Shown: positions 17,828 through 25,224 of the stretch, piece by piece
Layout of the letters: the number at the start of each line of letters is the position of its first letter
How positions within the stretch are numbered: position 1 is the stretch's first letter
Source: JBALVT01 sp045110675
Lineage (GTDB): Bacteria > Pseudomonadota > Gammaproteobacteria > Pseudomonadales > Halieaceae
Reading direction: 5' to 3'
DNA length: 64,000 nt
Assembly: GCA_045110675.1 (NCBI GenBank)
Contig: JBGCGJ010000021.1
Location: forward strand, 20,039 to 84,038
The notes under the pieces: model-generated
The model's input: the letters and a program-made list of their open reading frames with translations, nothing else
Database searches by the model: none
Told to the model about the DNA's origin: nothing
Translations under genes and position numbers: made by a program

Positions 17828-18433
17828 ATGCAGGAACAGAACTCGGATCAGAGCAAAACAAAAGCACCCCGCTCCATGCGTCTGGGGAAGCACGCACTAT
17901 TTCACTTTATGATCTGGCTGGGGGCGCTTAGTGTCTTTGCGGCCGCTGACAGCTGGAGTACGGTGACGGGATTGCAGTTTGCCGCATTCCTCGCCCTACT
18001 CGCTGCTGTGGTTGCAGGAGTGACCAGCACGACATTGATCCATGAGTGGTTTCACTTTTTCGGTGCCTGGGCTTCCGGCGGACGTTACGGCATACCCACG
18101 CGAAATGGCTTGTTTGTGTTCGATTGGCACTATGGGGATAACTCACTCAAGCAGTTTTATACCATGAGTCTCGCTGGAAGCGCCGGTAGCGTGGTGGGTA
18201 TTGCGCTGCTGTGGATGTCGGTTCCAACCGATACGGCGGCACGAGCCGCGCTCACTGCGGCCGCAATCGCCAGTCTGGCCTACGGAGCTTGCATAGAGTG
18301 GCCCGTACTTAAACGCACCCAGCTTTCCGGCGATCCATTGGCGGAACTATCAAAAATCGATTCATCGGTGCTGACCCGAGCTTTGGCAGCCGCCACAGCG
18401 GTCGGTTTGATAGCCTGGTGGGGACTGGCGTAA
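17828..18433 (+). CDS. Membrane protein with M50-like HExxH motif
   Basis: A 201-residue protein with four to five hydrophobic segments. Inside the second or third lies HEWFHFFGAWASG (H72, E73, H76), which matches the HExxHxxxAxxxG spacing of site-2 (M50) metalloproteases. A further block YTMSLAGSAGSVVG, about 40 residues later, resembles the AGP-type segment that follows the zinc motif in that family. The C-terminal third-ligand motif (usually DG within a membrane helix) is not evident, so activity is uncertain. A Shine-Dalgarno AGAAGGA lies at 17813-17819. The next gene is a retropepsin-like protease on the same strand, 32 bases away. I do not recognise the exact family. Confidence 0.8.
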   Translation: MQEQNSDQSKTKAPRSMRLGKHALFHFMIWLGALSVFAAADSWSTVTGLQFAAFLALLAAVVAGVTSTTLIHEWFHFFGAWASGGRYGIPTRNGLFVFDWHYGDNSLKQFYTMSLAGSAGSVVGIALLWMSVPTDTAARAALTAAAIASLAYGACIEWPVLKRTQLSGDPLAELSKIDSSVLTRALAAATAVGLIAWWGLA

Positions 18434-18465
18434 GTCGCCGTATAATGAAATGAAATCCTATCGCG

Positions 18466-19005
18466 ATGGATACTGAGCAGCCCGGTAAAAAGGATGGTGG
18501 TATTAGTACCGTTATGACGGTACTCGCCTGGATATCCTTCATGGCGCTGCTTGGGTTTTACTTTAGCGATTTACTTGACCGGCAAAACAATCCAAACCAG
18601 GACCTCGCTACACAATACAGCCCCGATCAGTTTCGAGAAGTGACCCTGCGGCGCAATCGATATGGCCACTATGTAACCGACGGCAAACTCAACGGCCAAC
18701 CGGTTGTGTTCATGCTCGATACCGGTGCCACCGGTGTGGCAATTCCAGAAACGATAGCCCGATCCCTAAAAATCAAGCGTGGCAGCGCGCATCAGGTCAA
18801 TACGGCCAATGGCACGGGTACAGCGTACTTTACCCCCCTGCAAAGCGTCAGTGTTGGCGAAATTCGGCTGGAGAACGTGTCCGCGTCAATTGTGCCAGGC
18901 TACAATTCCGATCAAATTCTATTGGGGATGTCGTTTCTTCGGCATATAGAATTCACCCAGCGCGGCAATACTCTTATCCTCAGGCAGGCGATTGGCGGCT
19001 CTTAG
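18466..19005 (+). CDS. TIGR02281-type membrane-anchored retropepsin-like aspartic protease
   Basis: A 179-residue protein. A single TM segment (about residues 14-34, MTVLAWISFMALLGFYF) is followed by a clan AA aspartic protease domain with the active-site motif VFMLDTGATGVAIPE (DTGA) and the flap/closing region LLGMSFLRHIEFTQRG. The domain is single, so the active enzyme should be a dimer, with the catalytic domain predicted to be periplasmic. Physiological substrates of this bacterial family are unknown. It is probably cotranscribed with the preceding M50-like gene, which would pair two proteases at the membrane. Confidence 0.88.
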   Translation: MDTEQPGKKDGGISTVMTVLAWISFMALLGFYFSDLLDRQNNPNQDLATQYSPDQFREVTLRRNRYGHYVTDGKLNGQPVVFMLDTGATGVAIPETIARSLKIKRGSAHQVNTANGTGTAYFTPLQSVSVGEIRLENVSASIVPGYNSDQILLGMSFLRHIEFTQRGNTLILRQAIGGS

Positions 19006-19191
19006 TCTCTAACACGCACAAGAAGTCTCGGGAAAATCAAAGTTGCAGCCCCCAGCACCCGCTTTACCTACGGTTACAAAAGGCGTAGCCTTGTGCGCAG
19101 TCGCCGATTGAGTGCAGGTGAACACTAATAAGCGCACGGCAAGACTATCGATACAATTGATCAAACCGATAAATTACAGTGGGATATTATT

Positions 19192-19632
19192 ATGAAAGCG
19201 ATGCATATTTTTGGTGTACTTCTGACCGCCACAATGATGTTTTCCGTTACAGGTTGTAGCAAAGATGACGTAGATAAAGCGGCCAGCTCAATGGGCGATG
19301 CTGTCGAGAGTGTCGGCGATAAGGCAGGCGATATGGCCAGCGACGCCAAAAATGCCGCGGGTGATATGGCCGACAAAGCAGGCGATATGGCCAGCGACGC
19401 GAAAGATGCCGCGGGTGATATGGCCGACAAAGCCGGTGATATGGCTGAAGGTGCGATGGATAAAGCTGGCGATATGGCTGAAGGCGCGATGGACAAAGCG
19501 GGCGATATGGCCGACGACGTGAAAGATGCTGCTAGTGATATGGCTGACGACGCGAAAGACGCTGCTAGCGATATGGCAGACGACGCGAAAGACGCTGCCG
19601 GCGACGCAATGAATAAGGCTATGGACAAATAA
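19192..19632 (+). CDS. Small lipoprotein made of 11- and 7-residue repeats
   Basis: A 146-residue protein. The signal peptide ends in a lipobox (FSVTGC, Cys22 lipidated). From residue 45 to the end it is almost wholly repeats: eight 11-mers of the type AGDMASDAKDA or AGDMAEGAMDK, interspersed with two 7-mers AGDMADK. Such 11/7 periodicity predicts one long amphipathic helix or right-handed coiled coil, as in LEA-like and apolipoprotein-like proteins. The mature part has no aromatic residue. It could be a periplasmic spacer, peptidoglycan-associated or desiccation/osmotic-stress protein; function is not known. It is followed by a hairpin terminator and stands alone. Confidence 0.85.
   Translation: MKAMHIFGVLLTATMMFSVTGCSKDDVDKAASSMGDAVESVGDKAGDMASDAKNAAGDMADKAGDMASDAKDAAGDMADKAGDMAEGAMDKAGDMAEGAMDKAGDMADDVKDAASDMADDAKDAASDMADDAKDAAGDAMNKAMDK
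19324..19629 (+). repeat. Tandem 33-bp/21-bp coding repeats
   Basis: The DNA encoding the helical repeats of the lipoprotein is an imperfect tandem array of 33-base units with two 21-base units. The core GGCGATATGGC recurs throughout. Arrays like this can expand or contract by slippage or recombination, always in frame here since 33 and 21 are multiples of three. Confidence 0.8.
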
Positions 19633-19647
19633 GTTCAGTCTATTTTC

Positions 19648-19670
19648 GGGCTGCAGGTTTTCTGCAGCCC
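19648..19670 (+). terminator. Probable terminator after the repeat lipoprotein gene
   Basis: GGGCTGCAG and CTGCAGCCC form a 9-bp perfect stem with a 5-base GTTTT loop, 15 bases after the stop codon. The tail is pyrimidine-rich (AAGTTCCCTCTTCTT) rather than a pure T-run, so efficiency may be moderate. Confidence 0.6.
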
Positions 19671-19767
19671 CAAGTTCCCTCTTCTTCAGCTAGTGAATCG
19701 GAACCACGAGCCGAGTTCCTAGAGACTATCAAGACAAAACCTCTTCACGCATGATGCGACAATCTCT

Positions 19768-20295
19768 GTGACAGAAACCGAACAAGATAACTCCGCATGG
19801 GTGTTTGGTTACGGTTCCTTAATCTACAAAGTAGACTTCCCCGTGTTGGAGTCACACGTCGCAAGCATTCAGGGCTGGCAGCGTCGATTTTGGCAGGGGT
19901 CTCACGATCATCGCGGCACGCCTGAGTCTCCCGGACGCGTTGTAACACTCATTTCATCCCCTGATTCAATTTGCAAAGGGGTCGCCTACCGCGTCAGCCA
20001 TGATGTATTCGAGCATTTGGACCACCGTGAAAAAAATGGTTATGAGCGAGTACCCGTCAATATCACGCTAACAAAAGCGGGTGATCGTGTGGACGGCATC
20101 ACCTACCGTGCTGCGCAGGACAACCACGCCTTTCTAGGGCCTGCACCCATGTCAGAGCTGGCCGCCCATATTTCACGCTCTCGAGGCCCCAGCGGCAGCA
20201 ACACCGATTACCTGCTGCAGCTGGCTGATGCGCTAAGAGAAATTGGCGAACAAGATGAACATATATTTGCCCTTGAGGCACTGCTGAACCGCTAG
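19768..20295 (+). CDS. Gamma-glutamylcyclotransferase, ChaC-like
   Basis: A 175-residue cytosolic enzyme of the ChaC type, which releases 5-oxoproline from gamma-glutamyl peptides, most often glutathione. The substrate-binding loop is VFGYGSLIYK near the N-terminus. A family block GWQRRFWQGSHDHRGTPE follows. The catalytic Glu is expected in the DHREKNGY region. The start is GTG at 19768; a nearby ATG at 19751 is out of frame and stops at once. It stands alone between the repeat-lipoprotein terminator and the nitronate monooxygenase gene. Confidence 0.9.
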   Translation: MTETEQDNSAWVFGYGSLIYKVDFPVLESHVASIQGWQRRFWQGSHDHRGTPESPGRVVTLISSPDSICKGVAYRVSHDVFEHLDHREKNGYERVPVNITLTKAGDRVDGITYRAAQDNHAFLGPAPMSELAAHISRSRGPSGSNTDYLLQLADALREIGEQDEHIFALEALLNR

Positions 20296-20436
20296 CTCTC
20301 CGCGTCTACCCTCTTTAGATCTTTCCAGCGCAAGTCACATATTGTTATCTTTCGAGGCCTCTCGCGCCATTTTGATCCGCAGTCAAATCCTCTAGTCTAT
20401 ACAGAATCAATCGACTGTTCCCAAAAGAGGCACTCC

Positions 20437-21561
20437 ATGCAAACTGAATTCTGCAAAGAACTGGGTATAGAAGCTCCTATCTTCGCATTCACACACTGTC
20501 GCGACGTGGTCGTGGCCGTCAGCAAAGCCGGAGGCATCGGTGTACTCGGTGCGGTGGGATTTAACGTGGATCAACTCAAAGAAGAACTGGACTGGATCGA
20601 CGAACATATTGGCGATCACATCTACGGTGTTGATGTAGCGATCCCACAGAAATACGAAGGCATGGAGGAAACCGACCCGGAAGAACTGGTAAAGATGTTA
20701 CAGAATGCTATCCCCGAACAACATCGAAAGTTTGCCGAAAAATTGTTGCAAGACCACGGCGTTCCAGAGTATCCAGATAACGACGGCGAAGTGAGTTTGA
20801 GTTTCTCAGCCCTTCAGGCCCAGGTATTGGTTGATGAGGCGCTAACGCGTCCCAAGTGCCGGATGATTGTTAACGCTCTTGGAACACCACCGGCGGATAT
20901 TGTCGAACAAGTGCACGCCTCAGGTCGACTTATCGGCGCGCTCGCAGGTCGACTCAAACACGGAATCAACCATAAAAATGCCGGTTTGGATTTTGTCGTC
21001 TGCCAGGGTTCAGAGGGCGGCGGCCACGCGGGAGAAGTCACCTCAATGGTACTCTGGCCGCAGATGGTAGATGCGGTAGCTCCCCTCCCCGTCCTGGCCG
21101 CAGGAGGCATCGGCAATGGTCGGCAAATTATGGCGGCCATGAGTATGGGTGTTTCGGGCGTATGGATGGGTTCAATGTGGCTGAACTCTGTGGAGGCGAC
21201 AGCTGAACCTGCGCAGCGAGAATCCTATATGAATGCCAGTTCTGAGGACACCGTTCGCTCTCGTTCCTGGACCGGTAAAACCGCAAGAGTACTTAAGAAC
21301 GAGTGGACAGAAGCCTGGGAACGAGACGACACGCCCGATCCTTTGCCGATGCCGCTGCAAGGCTATCTCACTTTTGATGCAGTGCGCCGCACCCATAAGT
21401 ATGCGGGCAACGGCGAGTGTCAAAAGGTTGCATTTAATCCCGTTGGACAGGTCGTGGGGCAAATGAACGACATTGAGTCCTGTCGTGACATTGTTTTCAG
21501 ACTGCTCAATGAATACGGCGACGCTCTGGAACGGATTAACAATTTAACACCCCAGGAGTAG
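20437..21561 (+). CDS. Nitronate monooxygenase (2-nitropropane dioxygenase family)
   Basis: A 374-residue FMN-dependent TIM-barrel enzyme. Family marks are the N-terminal IEAPIFAFTHCRDVVVAVSKAGGIGVLG, where P/A-rich and GG motifs contact FMN, then VVCQGSEGGGHAGEV with the conserved HxG segment, and LAAGGIGNGRQIMAAMSMG, which binds the FMN phosphate. Nitronate monooxygenases oxidise alkyl nitronates such as propionate 3-nitronate; many relatives have undefined substrates. It is transcribed alone, and a 21-bp hairpin begins 18 bases after its stop. Confidence 0.9.
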   Translation: MQTEFCKELGIEAPIFAFTHCRDVVVAVSKAGGIGVLGAVGFNVDQLKEELDWIDEHIGDHIYGVDVAIPQKYEGMEETDPEELVKMLQNAIPEQHRKFAEKLLQDHGVPEYPDNDGEVSLSFSALQAQVLVDEALTRPKCRMIVNALGTPPADIVEQVHASGRLIGALAGRLKHGINHKNAGLDFVVCQGSEGGGHAGEVTSMVLWPQMVDAVAPLPVLAAGGIGNGRQIMAAMSMGVSGVWMGSMWLNSVEATAEPAQRESYMNASSEDTVRSRSWTGKTARVLKNEWTEAWERDDTPDPLPMPLQGYLTFDAVRRTHKYAGNGECQKVAFNPVGQVVGQMNDIESCRDIVFRLLNEYGDALERINNLTPQE

Positions 21562-21578
21562 CTCACGCACAAACATCC

Positions 21579-21626
21579 GCATAGTATGAACCTCACTTGA
21601 GTAGACAAGTGAGATTCATACTATGC
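21579..21626. repeat. 21-bp inverted repeat covering the next start codon
   Basis: Arms 21579-21599 and 21606-21626 are complementary except for one mismatch, with a 6-base loop. The right arm contains the ATG (21623) of the next gene. It lacks a following T-run. It could end transcripts of the nitronate monooxygenase gene or sequester the translation start of the downstream gene. Confidence 0.8.
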
Positions 21627-22165
21627 GTCCAGTAATACGGCCCATCCTTTTTACCCTGCTAAAAATCTCACGACGCTTAATCGCACCTCTGGTCATTATC
21701 GGCTTGTTGGCAAGCAATCTGCTCAGTCTGACTTCAGTTGCCTTCCAAACCGCCGCCTCCGGCTTACTAGCCGCCGCTAACATTCCGACGGTTCACTCGC
21801 GCGCTTCCAAAGCCAAGCTGAAAAACAAACTTCTCATTAAGAAAACAGGATCGAATATCCGCAAAAGGACATTGCGAAGCGCTGCAGTGAATGTCGGATC
21901 CATGGCTGGAGAGGCGCTGCCCTTTGTTGGATGGGCGGTGATCCTGGGCGCCACGGGCTATGAGCTGAAATTAGCCTGCGAAAATTTGATGGACCTGGAA
22001 AGCTTGCAATCGAGTTTCGGTATTGGTGAAACCCTGGATCAGCGCGAACGCAGCGCAATGAGCAGAATTTGCGACCCTTCGATTCCATCTGAACTCGAGG
22101 AACTGTCTGACTGGTCAAAAGATATCATCGACTACGACCCCAAAGCGAAAACACTGAGCGATTAG
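21623..22165 (+). CDS. Hypothetical membrane-anchored protein
   Basis: A 180-residue protein that I do not recognise. Residues about 15-50 are hydrophobic (LIAPLVIIGLLASNLLSL and following), then a very basic stretch (about residues 54-85, many K/R), then a second hydrophobic segment (LPFVGWAVILGATGYELKLA), and an acidic, soluble C-terminal third (ELEELSDWSKDIIDYD). This suggests two membrane segments with a basic loop between them. The ATG lies in the right arm of a 21-bp hairpin and has no visible Shine-Dalgarno, so the start is uncertain. There is no operon partner. Confidence 0.6.
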   Translation: MRPVIRPILFTLLKISRRLIAPLVIIGLLASNLLSLTSVAFQTAASGLLAAANIPTVHSRASKAKLKNKLLIKKTGSNIRKRTLRSAAVNVGSMAGEALPFVGWAVILGATGYELKLACENLMDLESLQSSFGIGETLDQRERSAMSRICDPSIPSELEELSDWSKDIIDYDPKAKTLSD

Positions 22166-22275
22166 CCGCCTCCTCGCCTTTTAATGATCTCCGTATTGAT
22201 CAAAAATTACACAATTTCTGGTATTTGGTCTATCTTAAAATGGTAAGTCGAGAAACTCGAACAGAGGAAGGCATC

Positions 22276-23079
22276 ATGAATTGCAATCAATTTTGTGTCG
22301 CAGCTCTTATTACTTTCGCGACGATTCCCGGCGTAGTTCAAGGGGCCGATTTCAACGTTTCAGAAACTTTTCAGGACACCTTACGATCCGGCGGTATCGG
22401 CCCGGAAATGATTGTTATTCGGCAAGGTGAGTTGGTTGTCGGTGGCGGCAAACCCAGCGAAGAAGGCTTGGGCGTGGTAAAAATCGACTATCTCTTGGCG
22501 GTCGGAACCACCGAGATCACCAACGCGCAGTATCGTCACTTTCTCGAAAAGAGCCAATCGGGAAATCTGAACAAATTCCCAAAGGGCAATGACAACTTCC
22601 CTGTCGTCGGCATTACGTTCGATGAAGCCGAAGCCTTCGTCTACTGGCTAAGCCGGCAGACCGGCCACAACTATCGCCTGCCCAGCGCGACTGAATGGGA
22701 ATATGCAGCCCGAGCCGGAAGTTCCGCTGCCTACAGTTGGGGTAATAAGGTCGGGATCAACAAAGCCAATTGCACCGACTGCGGCACGGAATTTTCTGGC
22801 GCGGCAGCACCAGTCGGCTCTTTCCCTGCGAACACCTGGGGTTTGCACGATATGCATGGCAATGTGTGGGAGTGGACCAAAGACTGCATAGACTCGAATA
22901 TGGCACCTCCGCCCAACGGCATGCCCACCTTGTTTGGGAGCTGCGAAATACGCGAAATTCGAGGTGGCTCATCGAAAGGAGATGCCTGGTCCATTCGCGC
23001 AAGCAACAGAGCCAGTGCCCTGAAGACTGCGCAAATTAGCGATTTGCGATTCAGAGTCGTCATGGATATTCCGAGATAG
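22276..23079 (+). CDS. Exported formylglycine-generating-enzyme-fold (SUMF1/FGE-sulfatase) protein
   Basis: Taken from the ATG at 22276, 267 residues, with the Shine-Dalgarno GAGGAAGG just upstream; the longer frame from 22225 lacks such support. A signal peptide (MNCNQFCVAALITFATIPG) precedes an FGE-sulfatase domain. Hallmarks are VGTTEITNAQYRHF, ITFDEAEAFVYWLS, YRLPSATEWEYAARAG, LHDMHGNVWEWTKDC and IRGGSSKGDAWSIRAS. In true formylglycine-generating enzymes the segment after RGGS carries two catalytic cysteines; here it reads SKGDAWSI, with none. It is thus more likely a binding or other-function member of the fold than a sulfatase activator. No sulfatase gene is nearby. A strong terminator follows. 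Confidence 0.88.
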   Translation: MNCNQFCVAALITFATIPGVVQGADFNVSETFQDTLRSGGIGPEMIVIRQGELVVGGGKPSEEGLGVVKIDYLLAVGTTEITNAQYRHFLEKSQSGNLNKFPKGNDNFPVVGITFDEAEAFVYWLSRQTGHNYRLPSATEWEYAARAGSSAAYSWGNKVGINKANCTDCGTEFSGAAAPVGSFPANTWGLHDMHGNVWEWTKDCIDSNMAPPPNGMPTLFGSCEIREIRGGSSKGDAWSIRASNRASALKTAQISDLRFRVVMDIPR

Positions 23080-23086
23080 TCAAACT

Positions 23087-23114
23087 TGGCGCACCTGCTG
23101 TGCGCCAGCTTTTT
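23087..23114 (+). terminator. Rho-independent terminator
   Basis: TGGCGCAC and GTGCGCCA form an 8-bp GC-rich stem with loop CTGCT, followed by GCTTTTT. It lies 7 bases after the stop of the FGE-fold gene. Confidence 0.85.
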
Positions 23115-23213
23115 GAACTCCCAGTACTTCCTAAAAAAACCCTCTGATCACTGCGGCGGCGCCGCTTGCCAGACCCCTCTGCGACTGCCACTATAAGAAA
23201 AAAGGAGTCGTCA

Positions 23214-25151
23214 ATGTTCGTCATCAGAAAACTATTCTGCTTTACCGTTTGCGTGTTTTTTCTCACAGCCTGCTCCGACAGTAGCGATTCCAGAAGGCAA
23301 ACCGTCACGCCACCTCCGGAGCCAATGCCGGAACCGGTAGAGAGTATTTTTTCTCAAGAGACGGTGGATATTCCCAGTTCCGCTACCCCTGCTTTTACTC
23401 CCGGCTCTCCCGGTGTGGTGGTAGACAATGAAAAACTGATCGCTCAGTTTGGTACGCAGAACATCAACCTCAATAATGCTCGATACACTCGCTACTACCT
23501 CTCGGATCAGGACAGCCAGCAGCCGGACGGTATTTTGGTACTCATTCCCGGGTTTGAGGGAGGTGCTTCGACTTTTTATGTGCTCGCCGAAAACCTGATC
23601 AGACGCGCTATCGAGCAGGACAATCTGGTATTGGAGGTGTGGGCGGTAGACAGGCGTTCAAATCAACTGGAAGATTTGGTGGGCCTGAATATCGCCGAAG
23701 ACTTGATGAATCCTCAGGTCGGTCTGGATTTTCTTTTTGGCGAAACGCTGGGTCTGGAGTTAAGCCCGGAGATCGTCAGTGGGCCGAACCGCAGAGCTAT
23801 ATTTTACAACAGTAATGTAGACACGGCGTTCATGGCCCAGTGGACAACCCTGGTGCACTCCCAGGATATTGATGCAGTAATCAACGAGGCCAGAGGGGTC
23901 GCACGCAGTAACAATGTGTTTCTGGGTGGCCACTCTGCCGGTACCGGTTACACCGCACGCTATGCGGCCACGGATTTCAATTTCGATGGAGGAAATCCTG
24001 CCCCGGGCTACGAAAAACTCCGAGGACTGGTGCTACTCGAAGGCGGCGGCGCTAGTCTGGCATCGAGCGCGATCGACGAAGCAGCGCTTGACCGGATTGA
24101 AGCGCGCTTTGATGGTGGATTGTTTGCGGCAGTTAGGGATCAGGCTCCACGATGTATCGATGGAGTGACCTCCTGTTCAGTCGCCACCGAAGCGACTGAC
24201 TGCGCTGCGTTCACCAATGTTTCCTGCGTTGAACCTGTCGGTGCATTTACCGAGATCCCGGGCCTGCTGTCACCCCAGTTGCTGGCGATTTCTGAAGTGA
24301 ACGCACTCGATGCGATCCAAAATGGCGATACGGTTCAATCCATTTTGCAAAAAGATCAAAACGACATTGAAGGTAATAGCGCCATTGGCCGTGTTCCAGA
24401 GCTAGCGGGTTTGGGACCCTTGCTGGGCACCACAGTGGCATCATCGGTCACTTTGCTGGGGAAATTTCTCGACGACGATGGCATCGTCGCCAGTATCTCT
24501 AGCTTTCTGGGGACTTCACTGGGTTTTGAAGGACCCGATGTTGACGGGGTGCAAACCTGGCTCAGCTACGGAGAAGAGCTTCCCGATCAAGCCCTACCGA
24601 ACAACGGCCCAGCGCCACAAACCATTGCCAGCCGTTCCGTTTGGGGGCAGGAAGTGGAGCCCAGTAATCTGGAAGGGCGAATGTTGCCGGTATTTTATGT
24701 AGGAGACACCAATTTTTCCGATTGGTACTACCCGTCCTCCGGCTTGGGTGTCACCAGCGGTCTCGGCCTGGATACCAGCGCTTTGTCCGCAGCTCCCCCA
24801 GTGGGGCGAGGCCGCAGCGACATTGAGAACCGAACCCAGGGAACGCGCATCGATATTCCGGTGATCGCATTGGGTGGTAGCAATGGCTTAACGCCGATTC
24901 CCGCAGTGTGGCTGGGATTCGCAGATGCAATCGCCAGCTGCGCAGCGCCCAGCTGCGACGGTGTCACCGGGCGAGTGCTGGACAGGCGAAATCCCAATGA
25001 GGCATTTCCGACCTTTGGAGAAATCGCAGGCGGGTTCGAAGTGTATATATCCGAAGGTTACTCGCACGTCGATATCGTCACCGCAGAAGACGACGAAACC
25101 AACAATGTGATCGCGCCCATTGCCGATTTCATCGCGAGAAACGTGCAGTAG
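23214..25151 (+). CDS. Large alpha/beta-hydrolase-fold lipoprotein
   Basis: Taken from the ATG at 23214 (645 residues), preceded by the Shine-Dalgarno AAGGAG; the frame opens earlier at 23166 without one. A lipoprotein signal (CFTVCVFFLTAC) and a Pro/Glu-rich linker lead to a hydrolase domain. The nucleophile elbow is GGHSAGTGYTARYA (G-H-S-A-G) and an early strand/oxyanion segment is GILVLIPGFEGGAST. A Cys-rich insertion (five cysteines within about 25 residues) follows the nucleophile region, and a second Cys pair lies near SCAAPSCDG. A C-terminal GYSHVDIVTAEDD likely supplies the catalytic His. The substrate is unknown; an outer-membrane or periplasmic esterase or lipase is inferred. Confidence 0.82.
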   Translation: MFVIRKLFCFTVCVFFLTACSDSSDSRRQTVTPPPEPMPEPVESIFSQETVDIPSSATPAFTPGSPGVVVDNEKLIAQFGTQNINLNNARYTRYYLSDQDSQQPDGILVLIPGFEGGASTFYVLAENLIRRAIEQDNLVLEVWAVDRRSNQLEDLVGLNIAEDLMNPQVGLDFLFGETLGLELSPEIVSGPNRRAIFYNSNVDTAFMAQWTTLVHSQDIDAVINEARGVARSNNVFLGGHSAGTGYTARYAATDFNFDGGNPAPGYEKLRGLVLLEGGGASLASSAIDEAALDRIEARFDGGLFAAVRDQAPRCIDGVTSCSVATEATDCAAFTNVSCVEPVGAFTEIPGLLSPQLLAISEVNALDAIQNGDTVQSILQKDQNDIEGNSAIGRVPELAGLGPLLGTTVASSVTLLGKFLDDDGIVASISSFLGTSLGFEGPDVDGVQTWLSYGEELPDQALPNNGPAPQTIASRSVWGQEVEPSNLEGRMLPVFYVGDTNFSDWYYPSSGLGVTSGLGLDTSALSAAPPVGRGRSDIENRTQGTRIDIPVIALGGSNGLTPIPAVWLGFADAIASCAAPSCDGVTGRVLDRRNPNEAFPTFGEIAGGFEVYISEGYSHVDIVTAEDDETNNVIAPIADFIARNVQ

Positions 25152-25191
25152 GCCGCCCCGGGACGTCCGCTATTTGACTACCGATTCGACA

Positions 25192-25208
25192 TGTATAACA
25201 TGTATACA
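25192..25208. promoter_or_regulatory. Inverted repeat upstream of the WYL regulator gene
   Basis: TGTATA-N5-TATACA is a 17-bp symmetrical site ending 16 bases before the GTG start of the WYL-domain regulator gene. It also contains a direct repeat, ACATGTATA at 25189-25197 and 25198-25206. The position fits an autoregulatory operator. Binding is inferred. Confidence 0.5.
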
Positions 25209-25224
25209 CGTTTGATCAGCCAGA

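Noticed and set aside
19161..19628. Long minus-strand frame opposite the repeat lipoprotein, rich in A, S, I and P
   Set aside because: It is the mirror of the in-frame coding repeats. The plus-strand frame has a signal peptide, a lipobox and a following terminator; the minus frame has none.
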